From: Vibrio ichthyoenteri ATCC 700023
Lineage (GTDB): Bacteria > Pseudomonadota > Gammaproteobacteria > Enterobacterales > Vibrionaceae
Direction: 5' to 3'
Length of the DNA stretch: 64,000 nucleotides
NCBI RefSeq assembly: GCF_000222605.1
Contig: NZ_AFWF01000308.1
Coordinates: 1-64,000, forward strand
The translations under genes and the position numbers were made by a program. Below, one piece after another: positions 55,984-64,000 of the stretch (position 1 is its first letter; the number at the start of each line of letters is the position of its first letter). Below the pieces are notes generated by a model, which saw only the letters and a list, made by a program, of their open reading frames with translations, did not search any database and had not been told where the DNA came from.

Positions 55984-56613
55984 ATGACGATTGATACGCT
56001 CGTTGCTTTTGCTGGCATCGTTTTCTTATTGGCAGTAATCCCTGGTCCTAACGCGCTTCTTATTCTGTACACTTCACTGACGCAAGGAAAACGTTTTGCT
56101 TTCGTCAATATATTAGGTGTGAGCGTGGGATTCTTGATTCATGCGTTTGTTTCAGCGCAAGGCTTAAGCCTATTGTTATCGCAATCAGCGATGGCCTTTA
56201 GCATTTTTAAATGGCTAGGTGTTGTGTATTTATTTTGGCTGGGCATCAACAATGTCAAGGCCGCCTTAAATCAATCGAAGCTAAACATCGACCCGAAAAA
56301 AGCAACGTTAAACCCCTCATTAACAGGCAGTTTTACTAAAGGTTTGCTCACCAATTTGCTCAACCCAAAAATTGCGTTGTTCTATTTGTCCATCTTCCCT
56401 CAATTTGTGTCACCGCAACATATCTTAGAGCAGAGCATGCTATTAGGTTTCACTCAGGCGATGGTGGTTTCCAGTTGGTTCTTTGTGGTGATTCTGTTTG
56501 CAAGCAAACTAAAAACCATACTCTCCACACCAAAAACAGCGAAATGGCTCAACTATGTTAGTGGTGGGCTATTTGTTAGTTTTGGCGCGAGCTTAGCCAG
56601 CGCTAGATTGTAG
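55984..56613 (+). CDS. LysE family translocator
   Basis: A 209-residue inner-membrane exporter with about six membrane segments. The family motif VIPGPNALLILYTSLTQG is at residues 19-36 and LLNPKIALFYLSIFPQF follows near residue 125. It probably exports an amino acid; substrate unknown. It has no obvious partner gene and lies after a repeat-rich 590-bp spacer. Confidence 0.88.
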   Translation: MTIDTLVAFAGIVFLLAVIPGPNALLILYTSLTQGKRFAFVNILGVSVGFLIHAFVSAQGLSLLLSQSAMAFSIFKWLGVVYLFWLGINNVKAALNQSKLNIDPKKATLNPSLTGSFTKGLLTNLLNPKIALFYLSIFPQFVSPQHILEQSMLLGFTQAMVVSSWFFVVILFASKLKTILSTPKTAKWLNYVSGGLFVSFGASLASARL

Positions 56614-56887
56614 TCGCGCGCTCATATAACAAAATTAAAGCTAAGTGTTGGAATGCGCCCCGCTGGGTTCAGCTTTAGCTATTTTCGCGGTTTCTGTGAG
56701 TATGAATTTTTTCAACCGGCACTACTTGCTCATCGGTACCGAATGAAGATGAAAATGCGCCGCTAAACTCACATTATTGGGGTAATAACATAGTTTGCAT
56801 ATATTCACCTTCATTCTGATCGCCACTGAATACAAACATAGCTAAAAGTATGTGGGACTACGTTAACCTGTATACTCGGCAAGCCAA
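56614..56887. other. 274-bp spacer without a gene
   Basis: Spacer between convergent genes. No hairpin with a T tail and no convincing frame were seen. Confidence 0.4.
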
Positions 56888-57280
56888 CTAGTATCTTCGG
56901 ACTTGATTTAGAATCTCACACGACACATCATAATTACGCTGTCTTGCAATCTTTTGCGAGAGGAATAATTGCGGCAATTCAAAAGCCACTAATAGCAGTA
57001 GAATGAAAATAGCGCTGAGGTGTCCAAAGAACAGCGCTATAGCACTCACCGTGAACAATAATAGTTCTGTGATAAAAAGTGCATACTTGCCTAAGTAACA
57101 ATGATGAAACCCGCCAAGAAAAAGCCAATTTAGAGTGGCATAAGTATCTGGGTCTTTAAGACTATCTGATTGAATCTTGAAGAACTCTTTCTTTTGCTCT
57201 GCCGACAAGGCGTTCACTTCTTGCCTTAGTTTTTCTTCATTTTTCTCTAATTGCTCTATGGGTTCAAACAAACGCATCAA
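56888..57280 (-). CDS. Small membrane protein with TM2-like hairpin
   Basis: A 130-residue protein with an N-terminal coiled, charged region (EQLEKNEEKLRQEVNALSAEQKK) and two hydrophobic segments. The first segment and turn, TLNWLFLGGFHHCYLGKYAL, match the TM2 domain pattern (GxxHxxYLG). It overlaps the preceding YidD gene by 4 bp and is third in the DUF4177-YidD-TM2 unit. Function unknown; membrane localisation is likely. Confidence 0.75.
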   Translation of the reverse strand: MMRLFEPIEQLEKNEEKLRQEVNALSAEQKKEFFKIQSDSLKDPDTYATLNWLFLGGFHHCYLGKYALFITELLLFTVSAIALFFGHLSAIFILLLLVAFELPQLFLSQKIARQRNYDVSCEILNQVRRY

Positions 57281-57501
57281 GGCACCTCATCATATATTCT
57301 CTCGACCAAATCAGGCTGATTACAACGCTTAATTCTAGACAAACCCAATCGCCAACCTTTGATAGCACCATACTTCTCAATACATTGCTTAGTATACTCA
57401 GAGCACGTCGGCTCAAAGTTACATTCAATATTTAATAGCTTTTTTGACCCACCGCTAGATTGATAACGATGGATCAATTTTAAGGAAACCAATTTAAGCA
57501 A
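57277..57501 (-). CDS. YidD-family membrane protein insertion factor
   Basis: A 74-residue protein with the YidD signature CNFEPTCSEYTKQCIEKYGA (residues 27-46) and RIKRCNQPD. YidD helps insertion of inner-membrane proteins together with YidC. The usual yidD lies in the rpmH-rnpA-yidD-yidC cluster; this copy sits apart with DUF4177 and TM2 genes, so it may be an additional, specialised copy. It follows the DUF4177 gene after 2 bases and overlaps the TM2 gene by 4 bp. Confidence 0.88.
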   Translation of the reverse strand: MLKLVSLKLIHRYQSSGGSKKLLNIECNFEPTCSEYTKQCIEKYGAIKGWRLGLSRIKRCNQPDLVERIYDEVP

Positions 57502-57503
57502 GC

Positions 57504-57719
57504 TTAACGTCCTAGCGTAATAATAATGGCTTCACGCTTCCAAAATAACATAAAGCGCTTTTGCTCTACGATTTGAAAAACAACTTGCCATCCATCTTGA
57601 ACATACTTATTCAATTCAGCTTCCATTTTTTGTACAGGTAAACCACTCGCGCCTAAAAAAACAGTACCGCAACCACCCTCTACAATGTGAACAACTTTAT
57701 ACTCTTGAAACTTTGTCAT
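57504..57719 (-). CDS. DUF4177-type small protein
   Basis: A 71-residue protein with the DUF4177 outline: FQEYKVVHIVEGG ... AELNKYVQDGWQVVFQIVEQ. The family is small, cytoplasmic and of unknown function. It is the first gene of a three-gene unit with YidD and a TM2-like protein. Confidence 0.8.
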   Translation of the reverse strand: MTKFQEYKVVHIVEGGCGTVFLGASGLPVQKMEAELNKYVQDGWQVVFQIVEQKRFMLFWKREAIIITLGR

Positions 57720-58337
57720 ATTTACGCCAACTAATTTAATAAAAACAGTATGTTACAATATGAACAATCTCGCATCAAGATGAATGTTGCATATATGCGG
57801 TGCGGTAGGCATGTAATTTACACTAGAAAGCGTAGAGACTTATTGAACAATGAAAATATCACTCACCAATAAACTTTATCGCGACTCATGAAATATAATT
57901 ACGGTTATATAAGAGGCATTAGTTTTGATACATTCAAGCCTGACAAATAAGAAATAGGATGTCCTACTTCTATGTTTTTGATAAAAGCCTTGTTACCACT
58001 CTCAGTCTCACTACTGATTTACTACGGCAGCATAAAATCTTTTAAGCTCATCATGCTGGCATGCCTGTGGAGATTTAGCAGAATTTACAACGATGATTAA
58101 CAGCGTCGAAATGTAATTTGTTATAGCACGATATATACTCAGATTATGTCTATTGGAAGCCGATTCAATCCCTGCATTAAAACCTACCTTTAAGCAAAGT
58201 ACCATTGGATATAACCTTGGTGTGATTGAGCGAAATAGATCAAATAACCGAGCATAAGCTAGAAAAGTCACCTAAACCAAGGGGCCGACGTTAAAACGTC
58301 AGCCCCTTATACAAAATTGATACTCTAACTAATGACG
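57720..58337. other. 618-bp spacer upstream of the DUF4177-YidD unit
   Basis: No convincing gene. A frame at 58011-58271 (minus) has no family match, a GTG start without a clear ribosome site, and was not accepted. A hairpin (14-bp arms with one mismatch, AAGGGGCCGACGTT ... AACGTCAGCCCCTT) lies at 58279-58308, 30 bp after the small membrane protein gene, and is its likely terminator. Confidence 0.5.
58279..58308 (-). terminator. Hairpin after the small membrane protein gene
   Basis: AAGGGGCCGACGTT-AA-AACGTCAGCCCCTT, 14-bp arms with one G/T-type mismatch. On the minus strand only TT is followed by GG and TTT, so termination may be weak or need Rho. Confidence 0.6.
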
Positions 58338-58697
58338 CTAATTGAACGAGTTTAATCCATGTTTTTTGGCTAACACCCCACCCCAAAATGCGGCTGGCAC
58401 TACCAATATGATTGAAGCCAAAGAATACCAAAGAGGCAGTGTTCCATAATACGGCACCCCCATCAAAATACCCGCAACGCCGACTAAAACCGCGTTATAC
58501 ACTTTGTCTTGCTGCGCTATTTTAGCGGTAACATAGCCACCAAAAACAACACAAATCAGTCCGATAATAAGCGCATACCCTAGTGGCAGTAATGTTGGAC
58601 CGGCAAGAAGTTGTGCAAAGAACGCCAATAAAAATGTTGCGAAAAGATCAGCAAGAAATCCAAGGCCCACAGCCCATAAATTGATTCGCTTTAACAT
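58338..58697 (-). CDS. Small four-helix inner-membrane protein
   Basis: A 119-residue protein with about four hydrophobic helices. The start at 58697 (MLKRINLWAVGLG) is supported by GGAG 5 bp upstream and the hydrophobic segment that follows; the frame is open to 58778 but the upstream part is not membrane-like. No family recognised. Function unknown. Confidence 0.75.
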   Translation of the reverse strand: MLKRINLWAVGLGFLADLFATFLLAFFAQLLAGPTLLPLGYALIIGLICVVFGGYVTAKIAQQDKVYNAVLVGVAGILMGVPYYGTLPLWYSLASIILVVPAAFWGGVLAKKHGLNSFN

Positions 58698-59113
58698 TAA
58701 AACTCCAAAAATGTGACGAGGCGCTGAGATTGAGGCATCGCGCGTCAAAACCGCGTTATTGTGCAATAAAACAAACACTTATATCAATGCAAACGCTAAA
58801 TATCTGATCACTAAAATCTTTATTCATTGCACAAAGCTAAGCCACAATCACAGCAACACCTCTGGCGGGCATGGCACTATTTGGTTATTTAACTGTTTGG
58901 CATCGATATCAAAACAAAACCAATGCTTGTCTTCACTTTGAAGTGGCATTCACCGCCCCATTAGACATTGCGACTCAAACATTCCTTTTACATCCCGCTA
59001 GCCCGATTTTTACGCTTAAAGTTGCACTGCTGACATTTAATGCCAAAATACCACCATCGATATTATGAAATCTATCTTGGTATCAATATCTTATAGAAAA
59101 AGGAATTTGTTCC

Positions 59114-62011
59114 ATGGCTTGGTTTAACTTAAACACCGTTCGCGCTCACACGCTGTTGGCGCTCTCACCATTTAGCATGCTTATCGCCAACTCCACACAT
59201 GCAGATGTTGGCAACACACCTATCATTGGTGGCTTATTTAACTCCGCTGAGATTCTACAGAACAACATTGTTTCTTCTTTGTCATACTCTACCCGTCTAA
59301 CCCGAGATATGACTTTGTTTACAATTGGTGGTGTTACGCTAGAAGCCTATCTCATCAGCCTGCCACTTGATGCCAAAACCAAAGCCCGCGTAATGGCCCA
59401 AATCGCCAATCCAACTTACTCTATCCCACTGGGCTATTTTCTCTACCAGTTTTACGACCGCTACACCGGCATTGGCAATGAAGATGCTTTCAAAGCGTAT
59501 CTCAACACGGTCTATGATGAGCGGGCATTGAAAGGCTTTGAACATTCGCTATTTCAACTCGATAGCGATGCCAGCGTAGAGACACAAGGTAATAAAAAAG
59601 ACCAAGCACACCAAGAAGGCATCAAAATAGACAGCCAATTCATGGCAGCGATGGTCACGGTTTATGATGCATTGGTACAGATTGGTGAATGGCAAGATAT
59701 GGAACAATTGCCCGATCAATATACTTACCTCACCACCAGCGAGGCAGATCTAGCGCTGATTGACAAAATACAGCCAATTGTCGTCAATATTCTTACGCAA
59801 GCCTCTGGGGGAATGGATGCTGGTGAGATGAAAAATGCGCTACTCGCCATCGTAGAAGATGGTAAGCCAGAACAACAGAATAAAACCAACAATAAAGCTC
59901 AAGCTCTGACCATTACCCTCATCGACTTTGTGCGTTTGAATGTTCTCAAAGCCTATCGCCAATTCGTCTATCAAGAAGAACGCGCCACAGCGTTAAACCT
60001 TTGGTTACAAAATGCCTTTAACGATAATCCAAACGAGGCAATTGGCTTTTTGCAATCTCAACAACAACGTCGTTTCGCAGTGCAGATTACCGTCGATGGC
60101 TTACAGCAAGGGTTAATGGAAGGTCTGGTTGATCCTCAAAAACCGTTTATTGATGTTGCCTACAACAATCACCTTGAACACCAAAAATACGATGCCCCTC
60201 AAACCGTTTCGAGCCCTGAGCATCAGCAAGACGTCCGTTTCTTACAGACCCTTTCGCAGCAAACATATAAAGACCCGCATTACCTGCCCTTCTTTAAGCG
60301 CTTGTATCAAGAGCATTATTCATCCATTGCGCGCGTGGGCATTTCCTCCACACCCACGATTAGCGTGCGCAATTTGCCCATAATCAAAACTGGGGCGAAA
60401 GTATCCGGCGAGCAAGGCACTGGTATTCCGAATTTCCATTTTGTAGACAGAGATGAGGATCGCGCTTATTACTTCTTCGGTAATGATGCGCTGCAACTTG
60501 ACCGATTGATGCAAGCGAACAATGTTGAAACAATGTTTGACCGCCTTAATTATCTCAAAACTTTAAACTGTAACGCGCAGTATGATTGGAACGCTCATAC
60601 CAGCTATGATGCCTTAGTTAACTTAGGCGCAGGTGAAGCACTGCGTGATTTTGGTGAGAAACGTTGTGTACGTGAACTGCAAGAACGAGCGCAAACAGAA
60701 CAAACTTTATCCTCCTTGCGAGCAGAGCTCATAACGGATATTTCCGCCTATCAGCAGATCCCGTTTTGGGATTTATATACCAAGATTTCGCGCCAATGGA
60801 AGATCGAAGACAGCATCGAAAAGTACGCTCAACTTGATGGTAGTGGCATGCCCGATTACACCTTGATCTACAATCCATGGCCCGACCATTTCGCCCACTT
60901 CGTCGGTCCGTTCAGCGATGAGATCATCATGCCCACTGGCGAACTCAACCGACTCGATTACTGGATAGGTCAAGTAGAACAAACCTATCGCGATGCTGGC
61001 GTCTACTCCCGCACGCTTTGGGGAATGGCCGGCGACCATGGCCTCGCTCCAGTTTATTATACGCTTAATCCAGAGAAGGCGATTTTTAAACTCTTAGAGG
61101 AAAAATTAGGTTATCCATTAACGATCAAAAAAATATCGTCTGATGAAGGTGAAGGACCGAAGATCACCAATGCGCTAAGCTTTCCAAGTAATAAAGCCAT
61201 TGATGTTGTTGTCGCGTCCACGGCAGGCGGTAATTTTATGCTCGATCTTTTCAATTCAAATCGAGGTTGGCAGACACAGCCCACCTATGGTGAATTGACT
61301 CAATGGCAGCCCCTTAATGAGCCCGGTCAACGTAAAGTGGATTTGATCTCTGAAACACTTAACGCCCTTGGAGACACGCTGGATTACATGGTAGTTCGCG
61401 AAAATGACTGTAACGGACAAAATTGTCGTGTTCGCCTCGTTGGGCAACGTGATGGCAAACGCGTTGATGAGTTTATTGAAAAGCAAGGTGAGCGATATTT
61501 CTATTCAGCGAAAGATCACAGCCACAGCCTACTTAATGTCCAACAGATGAATCCTTACTTAGCAAATCAAAATAAAGCTGAGTTTGAAGATTTCGCACGT
61601 CATTACGGACAATGTGTCGTCAATGCGGAACCAAATAACCCTAGTACATGGTGTGATCAGCAGCAATGGCGCGAATTAACTCACTACACACCTCGGCCAG
61701 ATTCTGTTGTCCAGTTAGCTAGTCTCTATGCCGAATCAAGAGCTGGGACAATCAACTTGTTCCCTCGTGATGGCATCGGATACAACACTAAGGTGCCCGG
61801 CCGACATGCCGGTGAAAGCTATTTAGAAAAAGACGCTTTTATTGGCTTTTGGGGTAGCCCAATTGGTGACAATGTCACGCCGCTAATCAGTGAAGAAAAT
61901 GGTTCCCTCGCGCCGACTTTGTTTGAATATTTGACTGGTGAGGCGGTCGTTGTTGACCAAAATGGCTGGGGCTACCCATCATTACTAAATAAGCTAGACC
62001 TTAACAAGTAG
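59114..62011 (+). CDS. Large exported alkaline-phosphatase-superfamily protein
   Basis: A 965-residue exported protein with a signal peptide (cleavage likely near THADV). The middle holds metal-site motifs of the phosphatase/phosphodiesterase superfamily: PDYTLIYNPWPDHFAHFVGP (Asp/His), GMAGDHGLAPVYYT (Asp-His) and, near the C-terminus, VPGRHAGESYLEKDAF (His). A possible nucleophile loop is GEQGTGIPNFHFVDR. The N-terminal 400 residues are helical and unlike other family members. Substrate unknown. It is followed by a hairpin terminator. Confidence 0.8.
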   Translation: MAWFNLNTVRAHTLLALSPFSMLIANSTHADVGNTPIIGGLFNSAEILQNNIVSSLSYSTRLTRDMTLFTIGGVTLEAYLISLPLDAKTKARVMAQIANPTYSIPLGYFLYQFYDRYTGIGNEDAFKAYLNTVYDERALKGFEHSLFQLDSDASVETQGNKKDQAHQEGIKIDSQFMAAMVTVYDALVQIGEWQDMEQLPDQYTYLTTSEADLALIDKIQPIVVNILTQASGGMDAGEMKNALLAIVEDGKPEQQNKTNNKAQALTITLIDFVRLNVLKAYRQFVYQEERATALNLWLQNAFNDNPNEAIGFLQSQQQRRFAVQITVDGLQQGLMEGLVDPQKPFIDVAYNNHLEHQKYDAPQTVSSPEHQQDVRFLQTLSQQTYKDPHYLPFFKRLYQEHYSSIARVGISSTPTISVRNLPIIKTGAKVSGEQGTGIPNFHFVDRDEDRAYYFFGNDALQLDRLMQANNVETMFDRLNYLKTLNCNAQYDWNAHTSYDALVNLGAGEALRDFGEKRCVRELQERAQTEQTLSSLRAELITDISAYQQIPFWDLYTKISRQWKIEDSIEKYAQLDGSGMPDYTLIYNPWPDHFAHFVGPFSDEIIMPTGELNRLDYWIGQVEQTYRDAGVYSRTLWGMAGDHGLAPVYYTLNPEKAIFKLLEEKLGYPLTIKKISSDEGEGPKITNALSFPSNKAIDVVVASTAGGNFMLDLFNSNRGWQTQPTYGELTQWQPLNEPGQRKVDLISETLNALGDTLDYMVVRENDCNGQNCRVRLVGQRDGKRVDEFIEKQGERYFYSAKDHSHSLLNVQQMNPYLANQNKAEFEDFARHYGQCVVNAEPNNPSTWCDQQQWRELTHYTPRPDSVVQLASLYAESRAGTINLFPRDGIGYNTKVPGRHAGESYLEKDAFIGFWGSPIGDNVTPLISEENGSLAPTLFEYLTGEAVVVDQNGWGYPSLLNKLDLNK

Positions 62012-62019
62012 ACGATAAT

Positions 62020-62063
62020 GAGTCACATCTCGCCACCGAGCTGGTGAAATGTGGCTCTATTTT
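62020..62063 (+). terminator. Terminator after the phosphatase-type gene
   Basis: GAGTCACAT ... ATGTGGCTC with an inner CACC/GGTG stem, then TATTTTGTT. The outer stem has one G-T pair. Confidence 0.7.
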
Positions 62064-62398
62064 GTTACTAAAATTGTCTCAACAGCGCTGCTATCAAGCA
62101 GTAAAAATGTACAAAACCACTGATTTTCATCAAAATTACTCTCCCACTTGACCATAGGTAGTTACGAACCTCGATACAAAAATTCTCCTGCTCCAACCAC
62201 TTATGCCTTCAAGTTAGTTAGAATGAGCCATCGGCCAGATTGACCAATGCAATACCCTTGGTTGTTCAGCGCAATTGTTAGGGCATATCTAGTGTGCGCG
62301 AGCAAAGCTGAACAGTGCTGATATGAATTATATTGAGATAAATTGTATCGAACTCGGTATCAAATCCATATTGTACAAAGTAAAAAAGATCCCATTGA

Positions 62399-63661
62399 AT
62401 GCCGAAATTAAATCTAAATCGTGTCAAAAATAACGCCCTGTTTTCTGATATTGAACAGTATAAAAAAGTCCCAGAAGCCTTAGAGCCAAAACATCAAAAG
62501 CCGACGAAAAAACTCTGCCTAAGCGCAGGGCTATCGGATAAAAATCTTACAAGGCGCTGGAACGTATTAGAATCTCTCACGGATAAAGACTTATTGCTTG
62601 ACCCTTTTACACAAGGGCATTTTCAAGAGTATGCACACAACATCGAACACTTCATTGGCACGGTTAATGTTCCCGTTGGTATCGCTGGCCCTTTGCGCAT
62701 TAACGGCCTGCATGCAAACGACGATTTTCTAGTTCCGCTTGCAACGACAGAAGCGGCGCTCGTCGCTTCATATAACCGTGGCGCAAAATTGATCACAGCC
62801 GCAGGTGGCGTCAGCACGCTACTGATTAATGAAGGTGTAAGCCGTACTCCTGTATTTAGCTTCTTGTCACTCTCGCAAGCCGCGCAGTTTGTTAGCTGGG
62901 TTGTCACTCAATACGACATTTTCCGCAATGTTGCTGAATCCACCACCACTCACGGAAAATTAAAAGACATCAATGTCAACATTGAAGGCAATCACGTCTA
63001 TTTGGTGTTTGAGTTTGTTACTGGCGATGCTTCTGGGCAAAACATGGTCACCATAGCGACCCACAAAGTGTTCCGCTATATACTCGAACACAGCCCAGTG
63101 TCTCCCGTTGATGCCTTTTTAGATGGCAACTTATCAGGCGATAAAAAAGCCAACGCCCATACATTGCGCTCAGTACGTGGCAAAAAAGTCTCTGCGGATA
63201 TAACCATACCTGCGGCATTGGTTGAAAAGCTGCTTTTCACCACACCGGCAAGCATGGCAAAGTTTGCCAAAATGAATACGGTGGGAGGCTTGCTGAGTGG
63301 TTCGATTGGCATCAATGCACATTATGCCAATGCATTGTGCGCGCTTTACATCGCCTGTGGCCAAGATGCGGCTTGCGTTGCCGAATCAGCGATTGGCATT
63401 ACTCGCATGGATGTGGATGCGAATGGCGATCTGTATGCCTCTGTCACGTTACCCAATATTATGGTCGGGACCGTCGGTGGCGGCACAGGACTGCCAACCC
63501 AAAAAGCCTGTCTTGATATTCTTGGCTTATATGGCAATGGTAAAGCGAAGGCCTTAGCCGAAGTTGCCGCTGCTTTGTGTTTAGCGGGTGAGCTTTCAAT
63601 TGTGGGCGCCTTTTGTGCCGATCATTTCTCGCGTGCGCATCACAAGCTTGCGCGACAATAA
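62399..63661 (+). CDS. mvaA: Hydroxymethylglutaryl-CoA reductase
   Basis: A 420-residue cytoplasmic enzyme that reduces HMG-CoA to mevalonate (or the reverse). Motifs: IEHFIGTVNVPVGIAGPLRI (CoA site), ATTEAALVASYNRGAK (catalytic Glu), GDASGQNMVTIATHK (catalytic Asp region; the common sequence is DAMGMNM), NTVGGLLSGSIGINAHYAN and a C-terminal FCADHFSRAHHKLARQ (catalytic His). It resembles class I enzymes. Mevalonate-pathway genes are unusual in gammaproteobacteria, and none are nearby. Vibrio has an isolated copy of this gene, so its role is uncertain. Confidence 0.92.
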   Translation: MPKLNLNRVKNNALFSDIEQYKKVPEALEPKHQKPTKKLCLSAGLSDKNLTRRWNVLESLTDKDLLLDPFTQGHFQEYAHNIEHFIGTVNVPVGIAGPLRINGLHANDDFLVPLATTEAALVASYNRGAKLITAAGGVSTLLINEGVSRTPVFSFLSLSQAAQFVSWVVTQYDIFRNVAESTTTHGKLKDINVNIEGNHVYLVFEFVTGDASGQNMVTIATHKVFRYILEHSPVSPVDAFLDGNLSGDKKANAHTLRSVRGKKVSADITIPAALVEKLLFTTPASMAKFAKMNTVGGLLSGSIGINAHYANALCALYIACGQDAACVAESAIGITRMDVDANGDLYASVTLPNIMVGTVGGGTGLPTQKACLDILGLYGNGKAKALAEVAAALCLAGELSIVGAFCADHFSRAHHKLARQ

Positions 63662-63695
63662 CCTCGCCGATATCCCAGCCCCCTCTCATCGCGAT

Positions 63696-63742
63696 ACTTG
63701 CTTATCAAGTGCAATCCTAAAACTCACATTTGATAAGCAAGT
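63696..63742. repeat. 13-bp perfect inverted repeat
   Basis: ACTTGCTTATCAA (63696-63708) and TTGATAAGCAAGT (63730-63742) with a 21-bp loop, 35 bp after the mvaA stop. There is no T-run, so it may be a Rho-independent terminator of weak type or a protein site. Confidence 0.6.
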
Positions 63743-63826
63743 TCACAGAGCAACTTAAACGTATTTTCGTTACACTAGAATCAATCTCTAACGTCAACTT
63801 GTTGCCGTGCTAGTAAGGTAAAACCT

Positions 63827-64000
63827 GTGCTTACAGACAAAACACTCACCTTTGCGACTGCTAATCTCTTCAACTTCATTGAGCCACCCGGTGCGTTTTA
63901 TGATTTTGAAAACATCTATGAGCGCGACGCATGGCAAGCTAAATGTCAGTGGACCACAGACCGAATTCAACAACTCAACGCTGATATCGTCGGCATGCAA
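63827..64000 (+). CDS. Endonuclease/exonuclease/phosphatase family protein, N-terminal part
   Basis: A partial gene that runs off the right edge. GTG at 63827, with TAAGGTA upstream, starts VLTDKTLTFATANLFNFIEP, and 58 codons are visible. The TFATANLFNF block (ATxN motif) and the later RIQQLNADIVGMQ (Glu/Gln-type active site) are typical of the endonuclease/exonuclease/phosphatase superfamily. Vibrio genomes often have this gene just after HMG-CoA reductase. Product length and substrate cannot be judged. Confidence 0.75.
   Translation, partial: MLTDKTLTFATANLFNFIEPPGAFYDFENIYERDAWQAKCQWTTDRIQQLNADIVGMQ

Noticed and set aside
58011-58271. Minus-strand frame of 86 codons
   Set aside because: GTG start without a ribosome site, no family pattern, and probable overlap with the transcript end of the neighbouring gene.
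58871-59068. Plus-strand frame before the phosphatase-type gene
   Set aside because: Low-complexity hydrophobic translation with no homology; likely chance.
62071-62083. AAAATTGTCTCAA, a partial match to the tup/fdh palindrome
   Set aside because: Only the right half matches; the left half does not, and no -24/-12 element follows.

Overview
The window looks like chromosomal DNA of a Vibrio or close relative (Vibrionaceae, Gammaproteobacteria). The evidence is gene content and protein sequence: a periplasmic formate dehydrogenase operon with DUF3305/DUF3306 partners, two StcE/TagA-type M66 metalloproteases, a NorM efflux pump next to riboflavin synthase, DUF2960, DUF3080 and DUF3802 proteins, and two methyl-accepting chemotaxis proteins. 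No rRNA, tRNA, CRISPR array or complete insertion sequence was found.

Layout. 1-8.1 kb: formate dehydrogenase region on the minus strand (DUF3305, DUF3306, terminator, then poly-ferredoxin, TorD-type chaperone, small Tat protein, FdhA; the operon probably runs off the left edge into FdhB/FdhC), with fdhD divergent on the plus strand. 8.2-15.7 kb: a chemoreceptor, the ABC-F ATPase YbiT, a decayed LysR remnant, and a gene pair made of a membrane NTPase and an MscS channel. 15.7-22.3 kb: two divergent M66 metalloproteases. 22.4-30.7 kb: a sensor kinase and sigma-54 response regulator divergent from a tungstate/molybdenum cofactor operon (tupABC, mobA, and a mobB-moeA fusion). 30.8-39.6 kb: housekeeping and small genes (DUF2960, nagK, tapT, sterol desaturase family, chemoreceptor, NlpC/P60 lipoprotein, DUF3802, fructosamine kinase family, CPXCG protein, riboflavin synthase). 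39.6-43.2 kb: an inserted block between riboflavin synthase and norM with an araC-lysE-DUF2000 module, an integrase remnant and a broken small ORF. 43.3-51.5 kb: norM, DUF3080 lipoprotein, an unlisted 53-residue zinc-ribbon gene, a 1224-residue protein of unknown function and a 418-residue membrane protein. 51.6-56.6 kb: DUF1254 protein, LysR regulator, FadL-type porin and a LysE exporter. 56.9-58.7 kb: a DUF4177-YidD-TM2 operon and a small membrane protein. 59.1-64 kb: a large exported phosphatase-superfamily protein, HMG-CoA reductase and the start of an endonuclease/exonuclease/phosphatase family gene.

The strongest system-level observation is a probable sigma-54 regulon. A 17-bp palindrome, TGnGACAAATTGTCnCA, lies 65-80 bp upstream of a -24/-12 (GG-N10-GC) promoter in front of both the fdh ferredoxin-FdhA operon and tupA. 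The two-component system next to tupA contains an NtrC-type sigma-54 activator, the obvious candidate to bind it. This would tie metal (tungstate/molybdate) uptake, pyranopterin cofactor assembly and formate dehydrogenase production to one signal sensed by a cache-domain kinase. In the fdh region the same palindrome also forms the stem of the upstream gene's transcription terminator. This regulon is an inference from sequence motifs and has not been tested.
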